From: a virus
Direction: 5' to 3' (one strand)
Length of the DNA stretch: 64,000 bases
Virus record (IMG/VR): IMGVR_UViG_3300047469_000312
Coordinates: 108,465 to 172,464 of that record
Shown here: in pieces, positions 41,571-50,000 of the stretch
Position numbering within the stretch: position 1 is the first letter of the stretch
Layout: each line of letters begins with the position of its first letter
The notes under the pieces: model-generated
What the model was told of the DNA's origin: nothing
The model's input: only the letters and a program-made list of their open reading frames with translations
Databases searched by the model: none
Made by a program: the position numbers and the translations under genes

Positions 41571-41966
41571 TTACGCGGTGGGCGCTGCTTTTTGGATGGC
41601 GGGAATCATCTTCCCGTTTTCATCCAGAGTGATCGTAAAGCTCAGACCCGCGGCATTACACTTCGCAATCATGCGCTCGATGTACTGCCACAGATCCTGC
41701 TCACTGGTCACCGGTTTGGGTTGCGTCGCATCCTGCGCTTCGCGTTCTTTTGTGAACGCAATCGCTGCAAAGATCGCGTGTGCAAAATTCAGTGTCACCC
41801 CTTGCGGGTTCGCAAGGACAGCAGCACCGAGTTTGGTAGGGTCGGCCGCATCCAGAACACCCAGACGTTGGGCTTCCTGGATAATGCCAGGGTTGTTAGG
41901 GCGATCACCACTGGGAGTCGTTTGAACCACACTGAGTACGGTGGTCGCTGGAGTAACAGTACTCAT
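41571..41966 (-). CDS. Hypothetical protein on the - strand, 131 aa
   Basis: One of only two clear protein genes on the - strand. The ATG at 41966 is supported by GGAG 8 nt upstream; a longer start at 42005 is less likely. The product starts MSTVTPATTVLSVVQTTPSG and ends MIPAIQKAAPTA. A Thr/Pro-rich start precedes a helical region. Not recognised. Its inversion suggests separate control from the surrounding operons. Confidence 0.7.
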   Translation of the reverse strand: MSTVTPATTVLSVVQTTPSGDRPNNPGIIQEAQRLGVLDAADPTKLGAAVLANPQGVTLNFAHAIFAAIAFTKEREAQDATQPKPVTSEQDLWQYIERMIAKCNAAGLSFTITLDENGKMIPAIQKAAPTA

Positions 41967-42034
41967 TAGAATGCTCCAAGAAAGAGGATCGGTGTGGGGG
42001 TTCATCAGATATGTGTTTCCCTAGGGGAGGTTGT

Positions 42035-42319
42035 ATGCTTAATCTGATCATACTCAACTGCGACGATGGTCGCAAGCTCTACTATTCCAACGGACAACGC
42101 ACGCCGCAGGGCTTCCATGAGAACATCCAGGACGCCACGTTGTATCCGGACGGAACAGCAGCGAGTCATGATTTTGGGATGTTGCGCTCGACGCTACACG
42201 GTCAGTCGTTGGTTCGCAATGGCTTGATCCGGCCGACCTGGAAACAAGTCACAGGTCACTTGACTGTGGAACAGTTCGGTCACGGCGAAGCAGTCACGAG
42301 TGCAGCGGTGCGTCTCTAA
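42035..42319 (+). CDS. Hypothetical protein, 94 aa
   Basis: Not recognised. GGGGAGG lies 5 nt upstream of the ATG at 42035. The product starts MLNLIILNCDDGRKLYYSNG and is beta-rich. It is divergent from the - strand gene, so promoters for both may lie in 41967-42034. Confidence 0.68.
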   Translation: MLNLIILNCDDGRKLYYSNGQRTPQGFHENIQDATLYPDGTAASHDFGMLRSTLHGQSLVRNGLIRPTWKQVTGHLTVEQFGHGEAVTSAAVRL

Positions 42320-42338
42320 CTGCGAAAAGGTCATTACA

Positions 42339-42629
42339 ATGGACAGAACAAAAAAGAAGATTGAAGTCCAGGCACGCGTGCGAGTCATTGGTAAGATCAA
42401 ACGCCAGGAGCTCACGCGGCCTGAGAACTTCAACACCGTCGTCGAAATTGAGCGCTCCGCCATCTACGCACCGGGGGCTCAACAGACGCTGGTGGAAACC
42501 GCTACGCGTAAATCATTCGTGGACCATTTCCTGAACCGCATGCGCCACGACGCCGACGCGAAGCGCCGAATCGGTGGCACCAAGTGGGAGGTGGACGTGT
42601 TGGAGCTTCGTTATAAGGACGCAGTATGA
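42339..42629 (+). CDS. Hypothetical basic protein, 96 aa
   Basis: Not recognised. AAAAGG precedes the ATG at 42339. The product starts MDRTKKKIEVQARVRVIGKI and is positively charged, which fits nucleic-acid binding. Its stop overlaps the next start. Confidence 0.68.
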   Translation: MDRTKKKIEVQARVRVIGKIKRQELTRPENFNTVVEIERSAIYAPGAQQTLVETATRKSFVDHFLNRMRHDADAKRRIGGTKWEVDVLELRYKDAV

Positions 42630-43165
42630 ACTTCGGTGAGATGGCTTGGCGACCCAGGCTGCGCCAGATCGGCTTTGCCCCGAAAGGTGAAGAGTGGCGT
42701 TGCTTTCAGCCGGGATTGAAGACTCGACCCGGTGAGTACTACTCGGAAGACATCACGCTCTCCCTCGCCGAGCGCTGGCACATGTTCCTCGGGTATCGGG
42801 AACATGATGCACGCGAGCTCCTGAAAGAGTTCGATGTGTATCAGATCGTGCACCTGGACGATCTCTTTCGCTTTGTCCTGCATCTGCCCAAGCCGCTCGC
42901 GCAGTTGTTGGACGAGGCGAAGATTCCGCGTACCAAAACGCTGACTCACTTTAACCCGTTGTTTGGGCCACCGCCTGAATTCCATGGTCCGCTGGAACCC
43001 TCAGGGCTGCTGCCTTACGGCGCACCGACGGGCAATGACAAAGAGCTCGGGGTTCAGCCGTCGTTCAGACACATCGAGAACTTGCCGATCTTTTCGATGC
43101 CATCAGTGGAAAGCTGGCGCAAAGTAGCTGCGGCGCTTGCAGACCACACGCATAAGCAGGCATAA
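42626..43165 (+). CDS. Hypothetical protein, 179 aa
   Basis: Not recognised. It starts MNFGEMAWRPRLRQIGFAPK at the ATGA overlap. Mixed structure with a Pro/Gly-rich middle (FGPPPEFHGPLEPSGLLPYG). Confidence 0.72.
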   Translation: MNFGEMAWRPRLRQIGFAPKGEEWRCFQPGLKTRPGEYYSEDITLSLAERWHMFLGYREHDARELLKEFDVYQIVHLDDLFRFVLHLPKPLAQLLDEAKIPRTKTLTHFNPLFGPPPEFHGPLEPSGLLPYGAPTGNDKELGVQPSFRHIENLPIFSMPSVESWRKVAAALADHTHKQA

Positions 43166-43236
43166 AGAGAGTAGTTGGAGAAAACCAGTAATCTAACCAG
43201 GAGTATTGCCCACTTGTAATATGGAGGATAAGAAAC

Positions 43237-43599
43237 ATGCCGTCGAATGTAATTACTGCACGGCTCTATACGGGGAAGATGTTGTATCTCGGTAGAGTAG
43301 AGTCAGGAAAGCTCGGAGATTGGTATGGTGAATTGGACCGCGCTGAAATCCTCCCAAATGAGGGAGATCTCTCGTCACTTTTCGATGCACTCTGTATGCA
43401 CGTGCAATACAAGACTGGTCGGACGCTGTTTGATCCGAATCTCTTGAAAACACTGCAACAAAAGGCCCGCCTCTTTGAATTGGGGGCAGCTCGGGTGGTG
43501 GAGGGACAGGTACGCACCTTCCGCCATCGCATTATTGACACCCATGCGCTGGAACAACGCTTTAGTAGTCCCGTCTTAAAGTTATCAGCCACAATGTAA
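43237..43599 (+). CDS. Hypothetical protein, 120 aa
   Basis: Not recognised. GGAGG precedes the ATG. The product starts MPSNVITARLYTGKMLYLGR; soluble and mixed alpha/beta. It is followed by a hairpin-TATGCCG cassette. Confidence 0.7.
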   Translation: MPSNVITARLYTGKMLYLGRVESGKLGDWYGELDRAEILPNEGDLSSLFDALCMHVQYKTGRTLFDPNLLKTLQQKARLFELGAARVVEGQVRTFRHRIIDTHALEQRFSSPVLKLSATM

Positions 43600-43602
43600 G
43601 TA

Positions 43603-43636
43603 GAGGGCGGCCTACGGGCTGCCTTCTATGCCGTTT
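43603..43636 (+). terminator. Hairpin plus TATGCCG cassette
   Basis: A 10-bp stem with two G-U pairs (GAGGGCGGCC with GGCTGCCTTC) around TACG. TATGCCGTTTTT follows, the same 3' sequence as after the hairpin at 35567. Confidence 0.65.
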
Positions 43637-43681
43637 TTACGCTGTCGCCCCATCGGTTGAGTACCCATCCAAGGATAAATC

Positions 43682-44218
43682 ATGCCCACCAAATCAGGTC
43701 GTATCAAACTGGAAGACGTCCGTCAGGGCAAAACCATCTTCCAGCCGTTCTTTGATCCGAAGCAAAAGAAGATGGTCCCCAAGGCTCACCTGGTCAGCTT
43801 CGGCATCACCTACCGTCTGGTGGGGCTGGTCGCTAATGAGGACGGTATCCTCGAAGGCTACAGCCTGCCGATGTATTCCGTCAGCAAGCCGAGCGCCATG
43901 TCGCACAGTAAGACTCCGTCCCTCCTCACCTTTCATCCGACACGTAACTTCGCGGTGGTGGAACTGCCCGACGGGTCGCTGTGTCTGCGCAATGGCTTCA
44001 CGAGCCGTCGGCGCTGCCAGCAGTATCTCGAGGATCTGGAAGCCGGTCGGATCGACGAGAAGACGCACGGCATCGTGGTGGGAAGTCCTACCCGTGAAGC
44101 GGTGGAAAAGCACGCGAAGCTCGGCGGTGATCTGCCCGACCCGATCGAATTCAACGATCTGAAATGGGAACCCACGCGCGGCAGCGCGCCGGACTACAGT
44201 GGTCGTCAGGCAGGTTAA
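43682..44218 (+). CDS. TKxGR-family paralogue 1, 178 aa
   Basis: It begins MPTKSGRIKLEDVRQGKTIF. Two other genes, at 51012 and 51598, begin MATKAGRAEVSDVRTGKTLW and MATKAGRATLKDLKAGKTLW, so the window holds a three-member family. The rest is beta-rich with a segment SRRRCQQYLEDLEAG. Function unknown. The multiplicity suggests a surface, regulatory or structural family in this phage. Confidence 0.72.
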   Translation: MPTKSGRIKLEDVRQGKTIFQPFFDPKQKKMVPKAHLVSFGITYRLVGLVANEDGILEGYSLPMYSVSKPSAMSHSKTPSLLTFHPTRNFAVVELPDGSLCLRNGFTSRRRCQQYLEDLEAGRIDEKTHGIVVGSPTREAVEKHAKLGGDLPDPIEFNDLKWEPTRGSAPDYSGRQAG

Positions 44219-44222
44219 AAAG

Positions 44223-44471
44223 ATGGCGACCACTACGTCCAGCGAGAAGCACCCGTGCTGCCGGGGTGAGTATCGGGACTCACCCGTAGGCGTGGTGTAC
44301 GTGTGCGGCTATAACACCGTGATTCAGTGCGAAGAGTGTCGCTACCGCACCAATCGCAACTTCAGCTATCTGGAAGTCCGTAAGAATCCGGAGGCCAAAG
44401 GGAACCGCCCGCTGGGTGGTCGTGCTGAACAACTGACGTTTTTCCCGAGGAAAGAATATGGAACCGAGTAA
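44223..44471 (+). CDS. Cys-rich putative zinc protein, 82 aa
   Basis: The ATG at 44223 is preferred over one 24 nt earlier. Cysteines at residues 12, 13, 28, 36 and 39 (HPCCRG, VCGYNTVIQCEEC) suggest a zinc ribbon. The tail is basic. Function unknown. It overlaps the next gene by 14 nt. Confidence 0.62.
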   Translation: MATTTSSEKHPCCRGEYRDSPVGVVYVCGYNTVIQCEECRYRTNRNFSYLEVRKNPEAKGNRPLGGRAEQLTFFPRKEYGTE

Positions 44472-44883
44472 AGAAGCCGCTGAACCCGTGAAGATTGTGG
44501 ATTACCTCAGTCTGATCTCGCGCAAGCCGGACCCCAATCCGAAGGCGACCCAGCGCCTGTGCGAGCAGATCCGCACCCTGCTGAAAGACCACGAATTCCC
44601 GCCGATCATTCCGACGCGATTCAAGACCATCGAAGAAATGATCCCGAAGGGTGGCTTCAAGCTAGGCGAGCTGACGCTCTTTATGACGTCGCCGCGCCCG
44701 AGTGAGCGCAAGTCGGACGTCATGTTCCACACGGTCTTGCGCAAGATGGCTGAAGACCCGAACTTTAAACCCGTGTTCCGCTTCGAGCAGGAAGGGTCGC
44801 CGTATGACCAAGAACGCTTCGAAACCGCGCTCAAGAGCATGGGCATCGAAATCACTAACGATAACAAGGAAGTCAAGTCATGA
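44458..44883 (+). CDS. Hypothetical protein, 141 aa
   Basis: Not recognised. GAGGAAA precedes the ATG. The product starts MEPSKEAAEPVKIVDYLSLI. The segment GGFKLGELTLFMTSPRPSER recalls the strand after a nucleotide-binding loop in RecA/DnaB-like proteins, but there is no P-loop, so this is only a resemblance. Confidence 0.7.
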   Translation: MEPSKEAAEPVKIVDYLSLISRKPDPNPKATQRLCEQIRTLLKDHEFPPIIPTRFKTIEEMIPKGGFKLGELTLFMTSPRPSERKSDVMFHTVLRKMAEDPNFKPVFRFEQEGSPYDQERFETALKSMGIEITNDNKEVKS

Positions 44884-45416
44884 GTAAGTCGAACGCCGCC
44901 CAACGTCGTCTGGAGCAAAAGAAGCTGCCGCTGGCCATGCAAAAGCTGCTGGCTAATGGCTACAGCGGCAAGGCGCAAGCCGCTGCGGATAACGAGTTCT
45001 ATCTGAACTATCTGGAGAACCGTCGTCAAGCCGCGCTGGAGCAAAAGCCCTTTCGTGAAGCTCTGAATGCGCTGCACGAAACGAACCCGTTCAAGGAAGT
45101 CGAGTACGGCGCGGCGATCTTCACCTATGTGCCCACAGAACTGTCGGTCAAGATCGGTGAGCTCTGTGCTGAGTGGAAGGTGGCGGTGCAAGAGAACCTG
45201 CAAGGCAAGAGCTGGTCGTCGGTGCGCTACCCGTGGAATGACGGTAAGCCCGTCAGTCAGGAGTACGTGATGCCGTCGCCCGATCACGCAGACTTCATGA
45301 AGTTCGTCACGTATGAACAACTGCGCGCTACGCCCGAGCAGGATCTGAACATGCGTGCCTTGCTCACCCAAATGGCCAAAGATCTGGGGATCGCCGATGA
45401 AGCTCAAAACGTTTGA
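44880..45416 (+). CDS. Hypothetical protein, 178 aa
   Basis: Not recognised. It starts MSKSNAAQRRLEQKKLPLAM at the ATGA overlap; basic helical N-terminus, then an acidic domain. It overlaps the next gene by 20 nt. Confidence 0.74.
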   Translation: MSKSNAAQRRLEQKKLPLAMQKLLANGYSGKAQAAADNEFYLNYLENRRQAALEQKPFREALNALHETNPFKEVEYGAAIFTYVPTELSVKIGELCAEWKVAVQENLQGKSWSSVRYPWNDGKPVSQEYVMPSPDHADFMKFVTYEQLRATPEQDLNMRALLTQMAKDLGIADEAQNV

Positions 45417-45705
45417 CATCCTCATGAACGGCAAGCTGAGGCCGTTCGAAGTCGTGCTCGATAAAGGCACGAAGGTGTTGGATTTTATCGACCATACGGG
45501 CGAAAGCACAGTACAGTTGGTGATCCTCGAACCCGAGAATATGGGCGATGAGCTCGAAACGCGTAAGCTCTGCTTCTATCAGGTCAATGATAAGGAAACG
45601 AGTGTGCCCGAGCTCGCGCGCTACATCGCGACGTCCAAGGGCAAGTACTGGGCTCCATTCATGCTCTTTGACGTGACGGGGTGCGTGCTCGACGAAGAAG
45701 AGTAA
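45397..45705 (+). CDS. Hypothetical protein, 102 aa
   Basis: Not recognised. The ATG at 45397 lies within the 3' end of the previous gene. The product starts MKLKTFDILMNGKLRPFEVV, beta-rich and acidic at the end. Confidence 0.68.
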   Translation: MKLKTFDILMNGKLRPFEVVLDKGTKVLDFIDHTGESTVQLVILEPENMGDELETRKLCFYQVNDKETSVPELARYIATSKGKYWAPFMLFDVTGCVLDEEE

Positions 45706-45732
45706 ATAGGCTAATTAAAAGGAGTAGGACAA

Positions 45733-46275
45733 ATGGCAGAAGAAAAGGCAGTTCCGGCGATCCTCTCGTTTAACGAAAAGCGTATGCGCCCGGTTGTGGC
45801 ACGGGCGTTGCCCATGATTGGTAAACTGCTGACGATGCAGCGCGAGATTAACTTTGTTTTGCCGCGGGTCGACAAGCCGATTGGGGACTTCTTTGTAATG
45901 GCGTTTCCGTACGGGGGTCCGATCGGTGTCAATAGCCGAGGGATCGTGAATGAAGAAGGGGATTTCTTCTGCCTGATCGAGAACTCCGCCCATGCTGCTT
46001 TTGAGCGCGAAGAGCTGACGCTCGGTCAAGTGCTGCACGACGCACTGAGCTTCGTGTGCATCGAGCACAAGCTCGTCGACGATAAGGTCAGCGTGTTGTT
46101 GCGTAATCGGGCCACGGAAATCATGGCGCGGGCATACTTTGTCGGCAGCACCACGTTTGACATGGCGGTGACCGTCACGCAGGCGCTCATGTGCATGAAT
46201 GCGCCGTCTCCTAAAGAAGCGGCAGCGATCGCCGCCTCGGAGCTGCAACGTATCATGAATAGGAAGGAGGCGTAA
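45733..46275 (+). CDS. Hypothetical protein, 180 aa
   Basis: Not recognised. AAAGGAG precedes the ATG. The product starts MAEEKAVPAILSFNEKRMRP; strand-rich middle, then a long Ala-rich helical end. Its stop overlaps the next start (TAATG). Confidence 0.74.
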   Translation: MAEEKAVPAILSFNEKRMRPVVARALPMIGKLLTMQREINFVLPRVDKPIGDFFVMAFPYGGPIGVNSRGIVNEEGDFFCLIENSAHAAFEREELTLGQVLHDALSFVCIEHKLVDDKVSVLLRNRATEIMARAYFVGSTTFDMAVTVTQALMCMNAPSPKEAAAIAASELQRIMNRKEA

Positions 46276-46547
46276 TGCCCAGGCCAGCGCATACGGTGGA
46301 GAAGGTACGCCTGAATCTGGACATGCATCCGGACGTGAAAGCCGAGATTCAGGCCATCCAGGAGCGCCTGAGCGCCGACAGCATGGGTGAGGTTATCCGG
46401 CGTTGTGTGAAGGCCGTGACGAGCGTTCTGGAAGCCCACGACCGGGGTGATCGTGTCATGGTGTACCCGAAGGATGGCAGTACGCCTTACGAAATGTTGC
46501 TTTTTCCGCCGAGGAGGAAAGATGTACCCGAAGGATCTGATGACTAG
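46275..46547 (+). CDS. Ribbon-helix-helix-like DNA-binding protein, 90 aa
   Basis: EKVRLNLDMHPDVKAEIQAI followed by ADSMGEVIRRCVKAVTSVLE matches the strand-helix-helix pattern of RHH repressors (an N-terminal beta strand that reads DNA, then two helices). The remainder is an extension of unknown role. Possibly a phage repressor or accessory regulator. It overlaps both neighbours. Confidence 0.6.
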   Translation: MPRPAHTVEKVRLNLDMHPDVKAEIQAIQERLSADSMGEVIRRCVKAVTSVLEAHDRGDRVMVYPKDGSTPYEMLLFPPRRKDVPEGSDD

Positions 46548-46989
46548 GCCCGATGAGCAACTGACGCCTTACGAGCGGCAGCTGAAGTACGGCGAGAACG
46601 GTGACCCGCAGCAACTGAACCCGTATATCGACCAAGCGCTCGCGTTGATGGAAGAGTGCGACAAGTGGAATGTCGACAAAGTCTTCCAGAAGGCATGGCG
46701 CGTCGGTAAGGGTTATGTCAATTCGCGCAGTCTTTGGGACCTGGTGAAGGCACGCATCATTGCGCAGCTCAAAGAGCAGGCTCGTAAATCGATCCAGTCT
46801 TACCTCAGCGATCATGACGCGTTGCTGGGTTTCATGACTGAAGATGCTCGCTGGCACCATACGCGGGCTAACCTGGTGACGGTGTTGTTTGAGGTCACGG
46901 GCGGCGGTGTCGCGCTGGACGAGCTGGCTCAGGTGGCTGACGAAGCGATCGCCGACTGTATCAAAGCTAACCAAGGGGGGAGAGCGTGA
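46522..46989 (+). CDS. Hypothetical protein, 155 aa
   Basis: Not recognised. GAGGAGG fixes the ATG at 46522 despite overlap with the RHH gene. The product starts MYPKDLMTRPDEQLTPYERQ; all-helical, soluble. Confidence 0.72.
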   Translation: MYPKDLMTRPDEQLTPYERQLKYGENGDPQQLNPYIDQALALMEECDKWNVDKVFQKAWRVGKGYVNSRSLWDLVKARIIAQLKEQARKSIQSYLSDHDALLGFMTEDARWHHTRANLVTVLFEVTGGGVALDELAQVADEAIADCIKANQGGRA

Positions 46990-47417
46990 GCCGGAGTTCC
47001 GCGATTCGCAGACGTCGTAAAATCATGCGTGGCATTGGGGTCAAGCGCCTCACCTATCGGCAACAGATGGAACACATTGCCGTGAGGACGGTGAAACGCA
47101 TTATCGCCACCGTTGGCTGGGATCACGTGAAGTTCATGCAAGACACGTCGTTCTCCTTGGAAGCGGCTATCACCCCGGAACGAGAAGCTCTCGTCGAGCA
47201 AATTTTGCTCGAGCAGGGGTATCTTAAGACACGCACCGGAGAGTTCGTCCACAAGAAGATGCGCTTGTCGGACTTCGCTTCAATAGGTGCGATAAGTATT
47301 GTGCCTACCGTTATCAGCGAACCTGATCGAATGCCAGGGGCTTTTGGCTGGCCGGAAATCACTCCGGAAGAAATCAAGGCCGTCGAAGAACGGCTCGCGG
47401 CGCCACACGGTATCTGA
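46986..47417 (+). CDS. Hypothetical basic protein with GTG start, 143 aa
   Basis: GTG at 46986 follows GGGGGGAGA. The product starts with a basic stretch (SRSSAIRRRRKIMRGIGVKR), a possible nucleic-acid-binding tail, then a mixed domain. Not recognised. It is the last gene before a structured element. Confidence 0.68.
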   Translation: MSRSSAIRRRRKIMRGIGVKRLTYRQQMEHIAVRTVKRIIATVGWDHVKFMQDTSFSLEAAITPEREALVEQILLEQGYLKTRTGEFVHKKMRLSDFASIGAISIVPTVISEPDRMPGAFGWPEITPEEIKAVEERLAAPHGI

Positions 47418-47428
47418 GCTGTATTAGT

Positions 47429-47594
47429 GCTAGTCACCTGAGTGCTGGGCGCGGCGCTCACGGGGAGTGGTCCATCGTGCCGGTTTTCAGGTTTGGCCGG
47501 ATTATCAAGTCGGTGGGAAAAGGCCCGTTGGTAGGGGTGAGGGGCGTGGAAACCTCTCTGCCTGAATCCAACCCCCAGCACTCAGGTGATTGGT
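47429..47594 (+). ncRNA. Large inverted-repeat structured element (166 bp)
   Basis: TCACCTGAGTGCTGGG (47434-47449) is perfectly complementary to CCCAGCACTCAGGTGA (47574-47589); wobble pairs extend the helix by about five further positions (47429-47433 with 47590-47594). The 124-nt interior contains CTCAC/GTGAG (47457-47461 with 47537-47541), CCGG/CCGG (47480-47483 with 47497-47500) and GAGG/CCTC near 47539-47556. It could be a structured RNA or a miniature inverted-repeat mobile element; no target-site duplication is evident. No known riboswitch or ribozyme was recognised. Confidence 0.5.
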
Positions 47595-47624
47595 GAGCCA
47601 TATGCGCATAGCCGGGGATTCACA

Positions 47625-47954
47625 ATGTCTGATTTAGTTCGGAGTTCAGTAAGGGAGACAGTCGAACTGCTCTATGGCCTGATTGCCAATCCTGAATCGA
47701 TCGATAAGTTTGCTGCTTTCTTTAGCAAAATCAACGAGCGAGCGTTCGTGATGTCGGTGTCAGAGGGTAGGTACAACAATAAAGAACTCGGAACTGTGGT
47801 GACCATTACGGTCCACGACAGCAAAGGCACGTTTGAACTGCTGCAGGGTTTTCTACCCTTGGCAGAAGAGATGTTTGAAAGAACAGGTAAGCGCTACTTC
47901 ACGGACTTCTTCGAGCCAGAGTTTGGTTCGATTCTGCTGATTGATAGCGAATAG
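47625..47954 (+). CDS. Hypothetical protein, 109 aa
   Basis: Not recognised. The ATG at 47625 has GGGGA upstream; an ATG at 47600-47602 and a start at 47586 would lie in or next to the inverted repeat. The product starts MSDLVRSSVRETVELLYGLI; helical, then mixed. Confidence 0.68.
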   Translation: MSDLVRSSVRETVELLYGLIANPESIDKFAAFFSKINERAFVMSVSEGRYNNKELGTVVTITVHDSKGTFELLQGFLPLAEEMFERTGKRYFTDFFEPEFGSILLIDSE

Positions 47955-47989
47955 GCATAATAACGAGATTGACACTACAGGTTGAGAAC

Positions 47990-48871
47990 ATGACCACCAT
48001 CCTTTACCACGACGGCCGACTCTTTGCTGACTCTACTATCTACAAGGGTAGTGATCGCATCAACAGTCTGGAAAAGATCGTGTTGCTGAACCCGCCGTTT
48101 AAAATCCTCTCGGACAGGCCGGAGTTCGAATTCAATGACATCGTCTACGGCTACTCGGGCACGGGCAGCCAGGACGCAATGGAGGCCTTTGCTGAGCACT
48201 TGCAGGGCAATGTCAAGGAGCGCGAGGATAGCAAGCTCACGCTCGCTTTCTACGACATGATCTCGACCTCCAACATGGTGGTGCCAGGCAATACGTTCGA
48301 GATCTTCTTCATCGGCGAGCAAGCCAACCACAGTTTTCGGTTGGACCACCACGGCTTTATCTACACGCGCTACGAGCTGGATCAAACCGTGGCGCTGGGC
48401 AGTGGCTCGCAAGACGTGATTCGCAATATCACGCACCACCGGGACCCGATTCGCGCGATGATGGAAACCTTCATCACCGATACAACCTCGGGTGGCTGGA
48501 TCGACTGTTGGGCGCTGCGCGAAGACGATGGTCTCAAGCGCTTTCGACGTGTGGGGTTGTGTGAGCCGATTCCCACTGATCTGATTCGGGCAGTGATGGA
48601 GAAGTTCCATGCCGACATGGAAGAGATCCCGCTGCAATTCGTGCGCAATGCGAAGAACACGCAGGACATCATCAACATTGCCAATATGAATCAGAAGCTG
48701 TTCGATCAGAATAAGCGCCTGAAAAAGCAGCTTGACATCTTGCGCAAGCAGGGCGTGCCCATTCCGGTCGTGCCGACGAAGGTCGCCAAGACGAAGCCCA
48801 AAACCCAGAAGCTGCCCTACACCAAGCTCTCCGGTGAAAAGGCAGTCACTGAGGTGAAGAAAAATAAGTAA
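47990..48871 (+). CDS. Hypothetical protein, 293 aa
   Basis: Not recognised. The ATG at 47990 is preferred to an upstream TTG. The product starts MTTILYHDGRLFADSTIYKG, which resembles the opening strand of N-terminal-nucleophile hydrolases (T2/T3 next to TILYHDG), a resemblance only. The C-terminus is a coiled coil (MNQKLFDQNKRLKKQLDILR) and a basic tail. Confidence 0.74.
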   Translation: MTTILYHDGRLFADSTIYKGSDRINSLEKIVLLNPPFKILSDRPEFEFNDIVYGYSGTGSQDAMEAFAEHLQGNVKEREDSKLTLAFYDMISTSNMVVPGNTFEIFFIGEQANHSFRLDHHGFIYTRYELDQTVALGSGSQDVIRNITHHRDPIRAMMETFITDTTSGGWIDCWALREDDGLKRFRRVGLCEPIPTDLIRAVMEKFHADMEEIPLQFVRNAKNTQDIINIANMNQKLFDQNKRLKKQLDILRKQGVPIPVVPTKVAKTKPKTQKLPYTKLSGEKAVTEVKKNK

Positions 48872-48940
48872 AGGTTTTTTTCTGCAGTACCCACACTAAA
48901 AGCAGTCTCCGTTAAACAAACGAGGAAAGGAAATACAACC

Positions 48941-49324
48941 ATGGTTAAGAACATTATCAACCTGCTGTGCAACGGCTTCGAAAAGATGACGGCCCCGGCC
49001 CTGGGCAACCACAAGCACCGGATCGCGTCCGACTGCGGTTTGTCGGATGAAGACTTCCAGCTCGTGCTGGATGGCGAGATGGAAATCAGCCCGGCCTTGG
49101 CGCTCAAGCTCGAACAGACCATGGGTATCGATGCCCACGACATTCTGAACGCCCAGTCGGCGGATCAACTCGCGGCCCTCGGCAAGGCCCGCACCAAGAA
49201 GGTCGAAGTGCCGAAGGAAACCAAAACCGAGAAGGCTGCTAAGCCCGCTTCGGATGGTCGCCCGAAGCAGTCGCCGATGCACCGCGGCCCGCGCCCGACT
49301 GGCGCTGTCGCCATCAAGCTGTAA
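48941..49324 (+). CDS. HigA/XRE-like helix-turn-helix protein, 127 aa
   Basis: GLSDEDFQLVLDGEMEISPA followed by LALKLEQTMGIDAHDILNAQ matches the recognition-helix region and following helices of HigA-type XRE regulators, although the turn is not typical. Residues 85-127 are a basic Lys/Pro/Ala tail. Possibly a small DNA-binding protein made in quantity, given its own terminator. Not linked to a toxin gene. Confidence 0.55.
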   Translation: MVKNIINLLCNGFEKMTAPALGNHKHRIASDCGLSDEDFQLVLDGEMEISPALALKLEQTMGIDAHDILNAQSADQLAALGKARTKKVEVPKETKTEKAAKPASDGRPKQSPMHRGPRPTGAVAIKL

Positions 49325-49343
49325 GCTGAACCACGGCATATGA

Positions 49344-49386
49344 GCGGAGCCTTCGGGCTCCGCTTTGTGACAGCCTTTCTTTTTTT
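49344..49386 (+). terminator. Terminator
   Basis: GCGGAGCC (49344-49351), TTCG loop, GGCTCCGC (49356-49363), then TTTGTGAC (a variant of the TATGAC element) and a run of seven T at 49380-49386. Confidence 0.8.
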
Positions 49387-49407
49387 GATACTGAATCCGA
49401 TTTAAAA

Positions 49408-49417
49408 CCTATATTAC
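49408..49417 (+). promoter_or_regulatory. CCTATATTAC promoter-like box
   Basis: CCTATATTAC, containing the exact TATATTAC core known for phiKZ early promoters, lies 44 nt upstream of the gene at 49461. Confidence 0.6.
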
Positions 49418-49460
49418 CCCTGGTGAGTAGTGTAGCTCTTAAATCTGACGTAAAGGAATC

Positions 49461-49988
49461 ATGACCAAGAGTTTGCTTTACTATACATGTCCGAATGAGA
49501 AGTGCGGTAAGTCCGACCGACTCGAACTGGACAATGGTGATACGGTTGTCAGCCATGCGACCTTGCACAACGCCAATGCTGCGATGACGACAGCGCTGAT
49601 GGCATTGACTGAACAGGTCGTGTGCTACTGGTGTAAGACGCGCGTGTCGTTCGAATGGGAAACCATTCGCGTACCCAAAGCGGTCAAGTACACGCCCTAT
49701 TCCAAACTGAATAGCGACGCGTTGTTTCTGGTCGAGGGCTCTGATTTGGCAGGTGGCAAAGCCCATCTGGACGCGATCGTCGAACACGAGAATTTCGTGG
49801 CCCTGCTCAATCGTGAATTGGGTCGGCTGGACCACACGCATTATCCGCGTGACTGGAAGATACGGCTCGCAGGCAAATGGCTGCGCTCGCTCATCACCAC
49901 GTGGGTCAAAGGCAACAAGTCCGGCACGCCAGACTATCACACGCTGGATGTCGAGTACACCCAACTCATGACTGTTTATATTCGCTAA
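49461..49988 (+). CDS. Zinc-ribbon-like protein, 175 aa
   Basis: Two cysteine pairs, C10-x4-C15 (CPNEKCGKSD) and C55-x2-C58 (CYWCKTR), suggest a zinc-binding domain of about 60 residues. The remainder is mixed. AAAGGAATC precedes the ATG. It stands first after an early-type promoter, so it is probably expressed early. Function unknown. Confidence 0.65.
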   Translation: MTKSLLYYTCPNEKCGKSDRLELDNGDTVVSHATLHNANAAMTTALMALTEQVVCYWCKTRVSFEWETIRVPKAVKYTPYSKLNSDALFLVEGSDLAGGKAHLDAIVEHENFVALLNRELGRLDHTHYPRDWKIRLAGKWLRSLITTWVKGNKSGTPDYHTLDVEYTQLMTVYIR

Positions 49989-50000
49989 GGAGTAGCATAA

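Noticed and set aside
47123-47581. 152-aa - strand ORF across the inverted-repeat element
   Set aside because: It runs through one arm of the structured element and the antisense of the previous gene, without a ribosome-binding site.
47429-47594. Group I intron or self-cleaving ribozyme
   Set aside because: Too short for a group I intron, and the conserved cores of hammerhead or other known ribozymes were not found by eye.
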